Below are positions 42,210-51,487 of a DNA stretch of 64,000 nt, piece after piece. A model generated the notes under the pieces. It was given only the letters and a program-made list of their open reading frames with translations. It was not told the DNA's origin and made no database searches. The position numbers were made by a program, and so were the translations under genes. The stretch is taken from assembly GCF_000526775.1 (NCBI RefSeq), contig NZ_JAGS01000001.1:3100001-3164000 (forward strand). Reading direction: 5' to 3'. The DNA comes from Ruminococcus albus AD2013 (GTDB taxonomy: Bacteria > Bacillota > Clostridia > Oscillospirales > Ruminococcaceae). Each line of letters starts with the position of its first letter. The first letter of the stretch is position 1.

Positions 42210-42635
42210 TCATCTATCCTTTTTGCCTTTTTTAGCTTCTCCGGTGCTTTTTTTATCCTTGTTTTCTTCCTTGTCCGCTCTTTCGGGTACAGGAGTCCTG
42301 CGCTTGCGCCTGCCCTCAACAAAATCCAGCGGTATCGTGAACATTATACCCGTGTTCGGCTGTGAAAGGTCGCCCACAGTGTTGTATACCACTCTCCGCG
42401 CCAGATCCAGCTGATCGTTCTCGATAACGGAGATTATGGTCTTGTTGTCGTCTTCCTCACCGCTGAACATACTGCGTATCGACGAACTCAGAAAACTGGA
42501 ATTCATCTTTGAAAGCGTCATCGCCATGCCCGATGATGGTATTATCGTAGCGCCGCCGATGCCCGCCGCGGAAAGTCCCTCAAGCAGGTATTCCAGAGCG
42601 TCTGTTTTGTTCAGTATCAGGACCATGAGCTTCAT
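42210..42635 (-). CDS. PII-like (GlnB-fold) protein
   Basis: A 141-residue protein. The N-terminal 100 residues have the PII-like ferredoxin fold pattern: MKLMVLILNKTDALEYLLEGLSAAGIGGATII, then a long flexible T-loop region, then KTIISVIENDQLD...VV. No uridylylation Tyr in a canonical T-loop is seen, so it is a PII-superfamily relative rather than GlnB. The C-terminal 35 residues are Lys/Glu-rich and disordered. It is the last of three minus-strand genes. Function unknown. Confidence 0.7.
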   Translation of the reverse strand: MKLMVLILNKTDALEYLLEGLSAAGIGGATIIPSSGMAMTLSKMNSSFLSSSIRSMFSGEEDDNKTIISVIENDQLDLARRVVYNTVGDLSQPNTGIMFTIPLDFVEGRRKRRTPVPERADKEENKDKKSTGEAKKGKKDR

Positions 42636-42659
42636 TTGTGATCACTTTCCTTAGTCGTC

Positions 42660-43661
42660 TTACTGTTCCGCCGTTTTTGTTTCGGCTTCGGTGTTCTTTG
42701 CTTCAGCCTGTGTCTGTGTGACGCCCTCAGCTGCAGAGGATGCCTCGCTTTCATCAGCAATCTCGGCTGCTTTTTCCTTCAGTTCGGTGATGAAATCATC
42801 GCTGAAAACAAAGGTCGAATCCTTTTCGCCCCATGTTCCTCTGGGTATAAGCTTTTCCGCAGGGGTCTTTTTGCTTGAAAGCATATCTTTGATGTAGGAC
42901 TTCTGCAACTTGAAGTCCTCCATGTTCATGTCGGTATCACTGTTTGTCGTGATTATGCTGTAAATATTGTCCAGATTGTCCTTTGTGATGTAATCCTGCT
43001 GGAACATACTGTTTATCAGCGATTCCATAGCTTCGCCAAGGAATTCGTTATTGCCCTGTTTGCCGTTTGAGAATACAGGGTACTGCGTCAGCAGTCGTAT
43101 CTGTCTTCCGCCCAGTGATGCAAGCTCACCCTTCTGTATCGAGATATCGTTCTCGTTATTGTCCTTTGAAAGATAGTATAACTCTTCGGGCGCCTTGTAG
43201 GTTATACCGCCGTAGATATCGCAAACTCGCTCAAATGAGTCGTTTGAAAGCGTAGCATAGTTGTCGATATTCAGCTCCAGCGTACCCTCGACTGCGTTTT
43301 TTACGCCTTCCATACGCTGATTTGAGAAGATGTCACGCATGGTCATGTTGTTCGTTTTGCTCACTGTCATAGCCGATATCGGCACGACAAGTATGCTGTC
43401 GTCAGTAGGGTCTATCCTTATCAGCGTCATATCCGAAAGCACGCCTTTGCTGTTTACTCGTGCAAACAGATCATTGAAGGTCTGCACTGTAACAACAGCG
43501 TCTTTGTCCTCATCCTCTTTCAGCAGACCGAAGCTTTTCAGCAGGTATACTGCAAGCATCGATATCAGCGCCATGAATATCAGCACCGTTACAACATATA
43601 CCAGCGCAACGGGTGCCTGTGATTTTCTTTTCCTTTTTCTTTTTTTTGCGGCAGATGACAT
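42660..43661 (-). CDS. Divergent LytR-CpsA-Psr (LCP)-like membrane protein
   Basis: A 333-residue protein with a basic N-terminus, one membrane helix (about 18-45) and an extracytoplasmic domain. Its order (hydrophobic strand LVVPISAMT, ...GVKNAVEGTLELNIDNYATLSNDSFERVCDIYGGI, GGRQIRLLTQYPVF) matches LCP enzymes, which attach wall teichoic acid or capsule to peptidoglycan. The usual Arg-Asp after 'PR' is replaced by VPISAMT and the later Arg cluster is missing, so it may be catalytically dead. A Glu/Ala-rich tail ends the protein. AAGGAGA precedes the ATG. Confidence 0.7.
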   Translation of the reverse strand: MSSAAKKRKRKRKSQAPVALVYVVTVLIFMALISMLAVYLLKSFGLLKEDEDKDAVVTVQTFNDLFARVNSKGVLSDMTLIRIDPTDDSILVVPISAMTVSKTNNMTMRDIFSNQRMEGVKNAVEGTLELNIDNYATLSNDSFERVCDIYGGITYKAPEELYYLSKDNNENDISIQKGELASLGGRQIRLLTQYPVFSNGKQGNNEFLGEAMESLINSMFQQDYITKDNLDNIYSIITTNSDTDMNMEDFKLQKSYIKDMLSSKKTPAEKLIPRGTWGEKDSTFVFSDDFITELKEKAAEIADESEASSAAEGVTQTQAEAKNTEAETKTAEQ

Positions 43662-43705
43662 TATATTATTCTCCTTACTGTATATTATTTCCTATTTCTG
43701 TATAT

Positions 43706-44287
43706 TTATTCACAGTAGAACTGCGGGTTCCTGTCAAGCTCGATAATGTGTATATCCAGCTCTCTGTGCCTTGCCATATTTATGGTCTGCAAAGTTCCCG
43801 AACCACGCTGTTTTTCTTTGTATATCGCGATCAGCTCCGAAGAATTGTTCACCATGAACTGATTTCTCCTGCGGTAACGTCCGCTGTCACCGATATCACC
43901 GGTCACCACCACAGCCGAAGCCATTTTCAGCAGCAGACTGTATATATACCGGTCTTTCGGAAGCTTGATCTCCCGTATCTGATCCTTGTATGGCAGAGCG
44001 CATATAAGCTCTATACCGGGGTGATCCTCACTGTGCATCATATCCATTATCACCGATCCGCAGATCAGATCCGACCCTTCTGCCATACCCGTTATGAAAG
44101 TGCGTATCCCGCGCCCGTAAGCCTCGTGACACAGCAGATGTATCGTGCTTATCAGGTTCTTGACGCCCTGCTTTGAGATGTCGCCCCCGAAAGGCAGGTC
44201 GCGCCGACGGTGTCCCGTAAAGCAGCAGGTCGAAGCTTTTTCGGTGTAAAACTCCTCCGTTGAGATGATCTCAACACTGTCCAGCAC
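43706..44287 (-). CDS. SLOG-domain protein (YpsA/DUF1273-like)
   Basis: About 193 residues with a Rossmann-like SLOG fold: CCFTGHRRRDLPFGGD at the N-terminus, FITGMAEGSDLICG, LICALPYKDQ and VVVTG motifs. SLOG proteins are proposed to bind nucleotides or related ligands; members include YpsA. The frame extends to an ATG at 44332, but a TATAAT lies inside that extension, so I take the GTG at 44287, with AAAGGCGG upstream. Start uncertain; family call is good. Confidence 0.75.
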   Translation of the reverse strand: MLDSVEIISTEEFYTEKASTCCFTGHRRRDLPFGGDISKQGVKNLISTIHLLCHEAYGRGIRTFITGMAEGSDLICGSVIMDMMHSEDHPGIELICALPYKDQIREIKLPKDRYIYSLLLKMASAVVVTGDIGDSGRYRRRNQFMVNNSSELIAIYKEKQRGSGTLQTINMARHRELDIHIIELDRNPQFYCE

Positions 44288-44393
44288 CTCAGCCACCGCC
44301 TTTCGATAACACTTAAAATTATTATAGCACACATTTCCCCATTTTTCAATACCTTTTTTTGATATATCTTAAAACCCGCCGTCAGTATTGCCG

Positions 44394-44425
44394 CAAAAAA
44401 ACAGAGCCTTAAAAGACTCTGTTTT
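44394..44425 (-). terminator. Terminator of the leucine-rich-repeat dockerin gene
   Basis: CAGAG...CTCTG stem (44402-44406 with 44417-44421), extended by CTT/AAG inside and AAAA/TTTT outside; the minus strand ends in a long U-run. Confidence 0.82.
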
Positions 44426-44435
44426 CATATATCCG

Positions 44436-45548
44436 TCAAAGCAGTTTCTTGCCCTTGACGTGTGCCGCTATCTTTGTGATATCTGTAACGTTGATATTTC
44501 CATCATTGTTGACATCGGCACGAAGCTGCTCTTCTTCGGTGAGCATCTTTTTGCCCTTGACGTGCGCCGCAGTCTTGGTGATGTCGGTAACATTTATCTT
44601 GCCGTCATTGTTTACATCGCCCTTGATGCCAGCGTCTGACATTTCGACGAATCTGAACTCATTGTCCTTTGCATACTTTTCAGCAGCAGTATCTTTAGTG
44701 CCTCTTATGGTGAAATTTTTTATCGTAGTACCAATAATATCTTTTTCCTTATCGTTATAGTATCCGAATGCTTTTTCTCCTATTATCCGAACGCTGCTGG
44801 GTATAGTTACGCTTTTCAGTTTTGGACAGCCATAAAATGCGTCTTCGCTTATGCTTGTTACGCCATCTGATATCACGGCGGTTGTAAGTTCTTCGCAATT
44901 TGCAAAAGTACCGTAACCCATTTTTATGACGTTGTTCGGAATAGTTATTTTAGTCAGATTATCACAATCGACAAATGCACATTCCCCTATGTTTGTTACG
45001 CTGTTGGGGATTTTTATGTCGGTCAGGTTTGTACATCCCATAAAAGCGCATTCCCCTATATATGTCACATTTTCAGGTATGGTTACGCTTTTCAGATTGC
45101 TGCAGTGTGTAAAAGTATAGTCACTTATTCGGGTTACGCCATTAGGTATATTGATCTTGTTCAGGCTTTCACAGCTCATAAAGGCATATTTGCCTATTTT
45201 TGTTACACTATTGGGAATAGTTACGCTCGTTAAGTTCATACAGAATGTAAAGGCGCTGTTGCCTATGCTTGTTACGCCATTTTCAATGACTACCTTTTTT
45301 ACCTCATCTGTCTTACGCCCAAGTGAAATAGGCTTATCGACGAGGTACATATCCCCCTCACCGCTGATAGTCAGCGTGCCATCTTTATCAAGCATCCATG
45401 TAACATTCTCGCCGCATTTGCCGCTCATAGGCAATTCTTCAGCTGCACTCGCTGTCAGTGTGAAAACATCACTATCCACATTGACGAAGATTCCGCCTGC
45501 GCCGAATACCAGTGAAACAGCCAGCAGTCCTGCCATTATCTTTTTCAT
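44436..45548 (-). CDS. Secreted BspA-type leucine-rich-repeat protein with C-terminal dockerin
   Basis: A 370-residue secreted protein. A signal peptide (1 to about 38, ending SAAEE) leads to about seven BspA-type leucine-rich repeats (roughly 85-290) of the pattern LTSVTIPNSVTKIGxYAFMSC. The dockerin (about 308-370) has two calcium-binding repeats, GDVNNDGKINVTDITK and ADVNNDGNINVTDITK, each ending AAHVKGKK. BspA repeats often bind host or surface proteins. The dockerin would attach it to a cohesin. GAGGTG precedes the start; its promoter is at 45652-45679. Confidence 0.93.
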   Translation of the reverse strand: MKKIMAGLLAVSLVFGAGGIFVNVDSDVFTLTASAAEELPMSGKCGENVTWMLDKDGTLTISGEGDMYLVDKPISLGRKTDEVKKVVIENGVTSIGNSAFTFCMNLTSVTIPNSVTKIGKYAFMSCESLNKINIPNGVTRISDYTFTHCSNLKSVTIPENVTYIGECAFMGCTNLTDIKIPNSVTNIGECAFVDCDNLTKITIPNNVIKMGYGTFANCEELTTAVISDGVTSISEDAFYGCPKLKSVTIPSSVRIIGEKAFGYYNDKEKDIIGTTIKNFTIRGTKDTAAEKYAKDNEFRFVEMSDAGIKGDVNNDGKINVTDITKTAAHVKGKKMLTEEEQLRADVNNDGNINVTDITKIAAHVKGKKLL

Positions 45549-45651
45549 AAATAAACACCTCAAATAAATTTTGAATACACTCTGCCGCTTTTTCGGCAGA
45601 TGAAAATGTGCTTGGGTTTTTACATTTTTGCAATTGATTTTTGCAAATCCA

Positions 45652-45679
45652 ATTATACATCTTTTTTTGAGTTTGTCAA
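45652..45679 (-). promoter_or_regulatory. Promoter of the leucine-rich-repeat dockerin gene
   Basis: Minus strand TTGACA (45674-45679), 16-base spacer, TATAAT (45652-45657). The leader contains a hairpin TCTGCCG/CGGCAGA at 45581-45600. Confidence 0.82.
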
Positions 45680-46124
45680 GTTCAATGCCGTTTTTTCTCC
45701 TTTCATTCTTCGGCGATTTGCCTAACTATATCCCTGTGATTTTATGCAAACAACTGTTTTTTTATTTAATTCAGACATATTTCTGCAAGAGTTGTACAAA
45801 AACGTACAACTTTTCGCCTGAAATCACTGATAGTGAGAACACCTTTTCGGTTGACCCGATCAGCATTCTCAGATTTTTTCCCGCCTATACGCACGATGGC
45901 AGGCAGTCGCCGAATATGACTACGGGATATGAGGCGGCGTGTTATACTGTATAAGGGGAAGAAAGCATCTCAGTATCTTGACAATTGAATATCTGCTAAT
46001 ATCATTCCGAAAGTACGAAACTTTAACGACATTTATCATAAATACAAGCGAGATATAGTTTCAAACTATACAAAGCGTTTACTTTTTTGTATACCGCGTC
46101 CTGCTGTTTGCGCGGACTATACTA
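45680..46124. other. Intergenic region between divergent dockerin genes
   Basis: No gene supported. It contains a GTTGTAC/GTACAAC hairpin near 45792-45811 followed by TTTT, and a possible plus-strand promoter TTGACA (45978-45983) with TATCAT (46000-46005). Confidence 0.45.
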
Positions 46125-46153
46125 TTGAAAAAGAGACAGCAATGTGATATACT
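46125..46153 (+). promoter_or_regulatory. Promoter of the beta-propeller dockerin gene
   Basis: TTGAAA (46125-46130), 17-base spacer, TATACT (46148-46153), about 65 bases ahead of the start. Confidence 0.7.
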
Positions 46154-46218
46154 TATATGCATTACAGGCGTTTTCGGAAAAAACGCAAAAAAAATCTATA
46201 CAGAATGGAGATCAGAAA

Positions 46219-48087
46219 ATGAAAAGAAAATCTGCAAAAATACTCAGCACTTTCTGTGCTGCCCTGCTGACAGTTAACGCAGCAGCAATAAGCTCATTCG
46301 CTGAGGAAAAAACGATCGCACCCGATTTCAAAAAAGCCGATGATGCTGTCCTCTACTGGGCAGATCAGGTAGTTGAAGATAAAATGAACTGGGCTGCTTC
46401 TCCCACAGGCTTCACTGTGGCAGATAACGGATATATCTATATCAGCACAGCCGATAATATCCTGAAGATCGATAAGTTCACAGGTGAACAGGTATCGGCA
46501 GGAAAAATGGCAGGTCAGGCAATGTTTGCCACCAAGGGTCCCGTTTATGCTGACGGTAAAGTGTTCATGGCTCTCGATGGCGGTATCATACAGGCATTTG
46601 ATGCAGATACCCTTACATCACTGTGGATATACAAAAACAAGAACGGCGGAAGTCCCACCTGCGATATCGTAGTTGAAAACGGCAATATCTATACAGGCTT
46701 CTGGAATTCCGATGAGAATGATGCCGATTTTGTCAAAGTAAGTGCTGCTGATGAAGACGAGACCAGCACCAATGAAGATAAATCCGCTGAATGGGAATAC
46801 ACCAACAAGGGCGGTTTCTACTGGACAAACGCTGTTGTAAATGACGGCACTGTGATCTTCGGAGCTGAGAACGGAAGCAAGACTTCAAGTGAAAATAACG
46901 CGCCTGTAGCTCTTGACGATGCTACAGGTGAAAAGAAATCTTTTGCAGGAAATGCACATGAAGATATCCGCAGCAAGATGGTGCTCAAGGACGGTGTGCT
47001 GTACTATACTTCCCGCAGTAATGAAATATTTACCGCTTCTCCCGAAGACGGTAAAGGCAACGTGCTCGATCTGAATGCTGAACTTAATCTTGAAGGCTTT
47101 TTTTGCACCTGCACTCCTATCGTTGAAAACGGCAGGATCTATATTACCATAAACGGTTCCGGCTGGGATCCATACAACGGTTCACGTATTGTCGTGCTTG
47201 ATGCAGTTGATGATGGAAACGGCGGAATAATGCCCAAGGTAGCTTACACCGTTGAGACCGCCGCACCTTGTCAGGCTAAGGGCGTTTTCGCAGGCGTTGA
47301 CGAGGAAGGCTATAATGTTATATACTACGTTGAAAACGGCGCCACAGGCGTTGTTCGCAAGCTGAGAGATAAAGCAGGCATGACCGCTCCTATCGATACT
47401 GTTGAGGAAACAGATTTGGCAGGCAACAAGCATACCTGTCCTCCTGTTGCATTCGCACCTCAGGGCGAACACGCACAGTACTGCGCAGTTGATCCTATCT
47501 ATGACGAAGAAACAGGACTGCTCTATATCCGCTATGATTCATTCTGTCTGCTCGCTGTCGGTGAAGCAGTAAAGTTCGATATCGAGTGCCCCGAGATAAC
47601 CATTCACCCCAGGGGCGTCAAGACATTTGTATTCATGGCAGATGAAAATCCGACCGATCAGGAGTATACTGTTGATGTCACAAACGGTCCCAAGAAGACC
47701 GTAGGTGATATCACATCAAAGGATCTTACATTCAGCGTTGATAAGCTCACCACCGATGATGAAGTTATCACTGCAAGCTTTGCTTACGGACTGTATAATG
47801 GAAACGGCGCAAGCGCTTACGCTTCAAGCGATATCGATGTTCTCGTTGCCGAGACCGAAGATCAGTACAAGCGCGCACTTGCCAAAAAAGGCGATGTAAA
47901 CGGCGACGGCATGATAAACGTTACCGATATCACAAAGCTGGCTGCTTATGTAAAGGGCAAAAAGATGATCGATAAGTACAGCCTCAACGCTGCCGATGTT
48001 AATGCAGATGAATCGGTAAACGTTACCGATATCGTTGTTACGGCGGCACACGCAAAGGGCAAAAAGATGATAAAGACCGAAAGATGA
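46219..48087 (+). CDS. Secreted PQQ-like beta-propeller protein with C-terminal dockerin
   Basis: About 622 residues. A signal peptide (1-28, ending SSFAEE) leads to a repeat region (about 40-455) of blades such as GFTVADNGYIYIS, GPVYADGKVFMAL and TPIVENGRIYITING, the pattern of PQQ-like/quinoprotein propellers. A linking beta-sandwich (about 460-555) follows. The dockerin (about 560-622) has GDVNGDGMINVTDITK and a weaker second repeat ADVNADESVNVTDIV. No enzyme motif is seen, so it is probably a structural or binding component brought to the surface by a cohesin. GGAG precedes ATG 46219; the frame upstream covers the promoter. Confidence 0.92.
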   Translation: MKRKSAKILSTFCAALLTVNAAAISSFAEEKTIAPDFKKADDAVLYWADQVVEDKMNWAASPTGFTVADNGYIYISTADNILKIDKFTGEQVSAGKMAGQAMFATKGPVYADGKVFMALDGGIIQAFDADTLTSLWIYKNKNGGSPTCDIVVENGNIYTGFWNSDENDADFVKVSAADEDETSTNEDKSAEWEYTNKGGFYWTNAVVNDGTVIFGAENGSKTSSENNAPVALDDATGEKKSFAGNAHEDIRSKMVLKDGVLYYTSRSNEIFTASPEDGKGNVLDLNAELNLEGFFCTCTPIVENGRIYITINGSGWDPYNGSRIVVLDAVDDGNGGIMPKVAYTVETAAPCQAKGVFAGVDEEGYNVIYYVENGATGVVRKLRDKAGMTAPIDTVEETDLAGNKHTCPPVAFAPQGEHAQYCAVDPIYDEETGLLYIRYDSFCLLAVGEAVKFDIECPEITIHPRGVKTFVFMADENPTDQEYTVDVTNGPKKTVGDITSKDLTFSVDKLTTDDEVITASFAYGLYNGNGASAYASSDIDVLVAETEDQYKRALAKKGDVNGDGMINVTDITKLAAYVKGKKMIDKYSLNAADVNADESVNVTDIVVTAAHAKGKKMIKTER

Positions 48088-48155
48088 TATCCACGGACGC
48101 CGCTGCGTTTGCGGAAATATCAGGCTTAATTTAACAGACACTGATAACAGATCTG

Positions 48156-48222
48156 CGACACATGGAATGTTCGATAGTAAACGCCGCTATACAGTTTACT
48201 TTATTTATCAGTCCATGTGTCG
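48156..48222 (+). other. Two-armed inverted repeat after the dockerin gene
   Basis: An 11-base perfect outer stem CGACACATGGA (48156-48166) with TCCATGTGTCG (48212-48222) encloses an inner stem AGTAAAC (48176-48182) with GTTTACT (48194-48200). There is no T-run at the end. It may end the preceding transcript or be a structural repeat. Confidence 0.5.
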
Positions 48223-48377
48223 GGGTCTGTATTGCTTTACGTGGTTATCCTGATGACACAATACAAAACAGCGGTTTTACGGAAATAAGATATACAACGC
48301 TCAATTAGCATTTTGTTTACCCCATTTTTGGCAGGTGTGCTAAAGGGATTATCGTATTGCTTTTTCGGAGGTCGGGT

Positions 48378-50306
48378 ATGAACGGTAAAAACAGGAAAAG
48401 TATCATAGCTTCCGCGGCAGCCGCCCTGATGCTTACAGCAGGGGCTGTCAGCTTTGCTGTGGGCTTTTTCCGAAATGCCCCCCGCGAAGATACCCCCATC
48501 GGGATAGAACACCGCGAAGCTGTGCTCCCCGAGATATCGGCAGAGGGGCTTTCAGCCGAGGACAGCAGTATCTCCGAAAAGGAAGATACAAGTTCCCGCA
48601 AAGATGAAAGTTCATCCCCCGAAAGCACCTCCGATGCCGAAAATAACAGCCGTCCCGCCTATGATGATAACAGCGGTGCGTCAGATACTTCCGCGGCGGT
48701 AATGCAAACGGAATATTCTCAGGACGATACTTTACCTGAGGACAGCCAGGCACCCACATCGACGATCCGTGAGGCTGAAGATGTTACCGCCCTCGCAAAA
48801 ACCACCCCCGACGGCAGAGAAGCCGACCGCGAATACTTCACCGCCTCGATAGCTGACGGCGAAACAGTGAATGACAGCACCTACTTCTTCACCGTGACCC
48901 ACCTGATAGAAGACCTTGAAGCCGTCCGCTGTGATGTTGAAGTCAACGGTTCTCTTTTTTACGGATTTGCAGGCAGGGTCCATCTCAGGGAGGGCGAAAA
49001 CACCATAAGGGTCAGCTGTACCTATAAGGATGCTGAAAACAAGGTGTACAGAGCTTTTCGTGACTACACCGTGTACCTTTCGTCTCCCGCCGCCGAGATA
49101 GTTACCGACCTTTCCGACTGTGAAGTTTACGAACCGGGATTTTCATTTACAGCCCGCTGTGACGACGGACTTGAAGTCAGGCTGAACGGCAGGCTCATAT
49201 CAGGCAAGGACAGCTTCACCGTAACTCTCTCCGAGGGCGAGAACATGATAAAACTCACCTCTGGGGATACTTTCCTTGAATTCTCGGTAACTTACATACC
49301 TGTACGCACCCTTGCCATAATCACCGACCTCTGCGACTGCACAGTGTATACCGACAGCATTACTTTCAGTGCAAAGGCAGTGGGCGGAAATTCCCCTAAA
49401 CTTTCCGTGCTTGTGAACAGAAAAGCCCTCCGCGGCAGTGATACATTTACAGCACCGCTTAATGAGGGCGACAATACCATTCGTCTGCTTGCATGGGACG
49501 ACAATGATAAGACCGAACAGACCGAACAGACCTTTACCGTCACCTCTCTTTACAATGTCGATGAAAGCAAGCTGCCGCATCTTGAAAGTATAAATCTGTC
49601 CGATGATATCACCGTCAAAGGAAGCGCCTATACCCTGAACCTTGAAGCCGCCGACTGTGACGGTGTAAGGCTGTGGTCGCATAATATCGAAGTCATATGC
49701 GGAAATACCGTCCCCTGCAAATGGGAAGATTCTTCCTGCACGGGTTATATACTTAAACTTCACGGCGGTGAGAATCCTGTCACCATAAGGCTGAGAGACA
49801 ATTCGGGCAGACAGAGCGAATACAGCTACAATATAAATTGCGAAGCAGCCGAAGTCGGCGAAGAGATCGGCAGGATACAGATATCCGTCAATGCTGACCT
49901 CATAGGGCTTGGCACACTTTGCGAGAGCGGCAGCTTCCCTGTGCTTGAAGGCGAAACAGGCTTCGATACGGTGGTTAGGTTCCTTGAAGATAACGGATAT
50001 GAAGTATCGTACCGCGGCAGTGTTGGCAGCAGATATCTTGCGAGGATATCCATGGCGGGAAGATTCGCGGGGGGAGAACTCACCGATAAGGCTAAGGAGA
50101 ACCTTGCAGGTGCGGGCGTTGTACCTAACAACAGTAAAGATGATGATTCCCTCGGCGAATTTGATTACGCACCCGGTTCTGGCTGGATGTACAGCCGCAA
50201 CGGCAAAAAGCCCGCCTATGCCATGACTTCTGCGGTATTTGCGGACGGCGAGAGAATTGAGCTTGTATTCTCACTTGATATGGGAAATGATCTTGGTGGT
50301 GAATGA
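48378..50306 (+). CDS. Surface DUF4430 protein with four beta-sandwich repeats
   Basis: About 642 residues. An N-terminal membrane or signal segment (about 8-31) is followed by an acidic Ser/Glu-rich linker (to about 140). Four Ig/cadherin-like beta repeats (about 145-490) each end in a variant of 'L-x-EGEN-x-I-x-L'. The C-terminal DUF4430 domain (about 490-642) has the typical GSGWMYSRNGKKP near 600. DUF4430 is the fold of the beta domain of intrinsic factor and transcobalamin, which covers bound B12. CGGAGG lies eight bases before the ATG. First gene of the cluster; its stop overlaps the next start (ATGA). Confidence 0.88.
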   Translation: MNGKNRKSIIASAAAALMLTAGAVSFAVGFFRNAPREDTPIGIEHREAVLPEISAEGLSAEDSSISEKEDTSSRKDESSSPESTSDAENNSRPAYDDNSGASDTSAAVMQTEYSQDDTLPEDSQAPTSTIREAEDVTALAKTTPDGREADREYFTASIADGETVNDSTYFFTVTHLIEDLEAVRCDVEVNGSLFYGFAGRVHLREGENTIRVSCTYKDAENKVYRAFRDYTVYLSSPAAEIVTDLSDCEVYEPGFSFTARCDDGLEVRLNGRLISGKDSFTVTLSEGENMIKLTSGDTFLEFSVTYIPVRTLAIITDLCDCTVYTDSITFSAKAVGGNSPKLSVLVNRKALRGSDTFTAPLNEGDNTIRLLAWDDNDKTEQTEQTFTVTSLYNVDESKLPHLESINLSDDITVKGSAYTLNLEAADCDGVRLWSHNIEVICGNTVPCKWEDSSCTGYILKLHGGENPVTIRLRDNSGRQSEYSYNINCEAAEVGEEIGRIQISVNADLIGLGTLCESGSFPVLEGETGFDTVVRFLEDNGYEVSYRGSVGSRYLARISMAGRFAGGELTDKAKENLAGAGVVPNNSKDDDSLGEFDYAPGSGWMYSRNGKKPAYAMTSAVFADGERIELVFSLDMGNDLGGE

Positions 50307-51487
50307 TGTTGAAAAGACCTGCGGTACTGCTTACTGCGGCAGTAATGATGAGTTCCCCGATATGTGCTTCGGCGCTGGATACAAAACAGGCAGAGGGCTA
50401 TGCAAGGGGTATCGTCACCTTTGAAAAGAATAAGAACGGTATCCCCGAGGGCGACAGTCTGCTTTCGGGCAGGATAGCGGAAGATGCGGGCTATGACAGT
50501 TCGGACTGGCTGGCGATAGGTGCAGTAAGGTCGGGGCTGGAAACGGATACGGGAGAGTATTTTACGGCGTGGAAAAAGCGTATTGAGGACGAATATTCCG
50601 ACGATGCCGCCATCGACCGCCTTAATGCCACTGACTGGCACCGCGCTGTGCTGACGGGGATATGCCTTGGTATCGACCCTACCGATGTCTCGGAGATCGA
50701 TCTTCTTGGCAGAGGCACCTATCTGCGGGGCGAGGGCAGACCTCTTGATGAACAGGGCGTAAACGGCGAGATATGGGCGCTGATAGCCATGGACAGCTGT
50801 GACTGGAAGCTTCCTGAGGACGCTTTCCCCAACAGGGAAGAGATAATATATTCGATCATAGATACCCGGAATTCCGACGGCGGTTTTTCGCTGACCGCAG
50901 GTGACGGCAGAAGCGACCTTGATATCACGGCGATGGCTTTGCAGGCGCTTGCACCCTACCGATGCTGTGAGGAGACTGAAAACTCCGTAAACAAGGCGGT
51001 GGAACTTCTTGCGGAAAGATACGGAGATGCGGATAACTGCGAAACTGCGGCGCAGATCATATGTGCGCTGTGCTGTCTTGATATCGATCCCGACAGTGAC
51101 GAAAGATTCAAGGGCCTGACGGATGAACTGATAAGCTACGCCAACGATGACGGCGGATTTGCCCATCAAAAAGGCGGCGAAAGCAGTGAACTGGCTTCAT
51201 CCCAGGCACTTATCGCACTTTGCAGTATACAAAGGCTGAGGTCGGGGGAAAGGCCGGTATACGATATGAACGAGGGAAGCCCCGAAAAGCTTGTGAAGAC
51301 CACGCTTAAAGAAATGACTTCGGCTAAGAACAGGAACACATCTCCCCCCGCCTTGAAAAACAGCCCCGACGGTTCTGCAAATGGGAAAAATACGCAGTTA
51401 GCTGTATCTGCAGCGATAATAGCCTTATTTGCTGCGGGTGTTATCGGCGGTGTTATTATGCGCAAGAGAAAGGAAAAGGAAAAATGA
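50303..51487 (+). CDS. Membrane-anchored alpha-toroid protein (intrinsic factor alpha-domain-like)
   Basis: A 394-residue exported protein: signal peptide (1-25), an all-helical region (about 30-320) of prenyltransferase/squalene-cyclase type, then a linker and a membrane helix with basic tail (about 368-394). Two DGGF repeats (NSDGGFSLTAGDG and YANDDGGFAHQKGG) and DITAMALQALAPY recall the alpha6-alpha6 barrel of cobalamin carriers (in transcobalamin, VDTAAMAGLAFTCL). Position between a DUF4430 gene and an ECF importer supports ligand capture. No aspartate-rich terpene-cyclase motif is seen. Function inferred. Confidence 0.8.
   Translation: MMLKRPAVLLTAAVMMSSPICASALDTKQAEGYARGIVTFEKNKNGIPEGDSLLSGRIAEDAGYDSSDWLAIGAVRSGLETDTGEYFTAWKKRIEDEYSDDAAIDRLNATDWHRAVLTGICLGIDPTDVSEIDLLGRGTYLRGEGRPLDEQGVNGEIWALIAMDSCDWKLPEDAFPNREEIIYSIIDTRNSDGGFSLTAGDGRSDLDITAMALQALAPYRCCEETENSVNKAVELLAERYGDADNCETAAQIICALCCLDIDPDSDERFKGLTDELISYANDDGGFAHQKGGESSELASSQALIALCSIQRLRSGERPVYDMNEGSPEKLVKTTLKEMTSAKNRNTSPPALKNSPDGSANGKNTQLAVSAAIIALFAAGVIGGVIMRKRKEKEK

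Noticed and set aside
44288..44332. Upstream ATG 44332 as start of the SLOG gene
   Set aside because: The TATAAT inside this segment looks like the promoter -10, so translation should begin downstream.
48088..48377. Cobalamin riboswitch ahead of the DUF4430/ECF cluster
   Set aside because: I looked for GGTGxAAxTCC and the CCCGC box and found neither.
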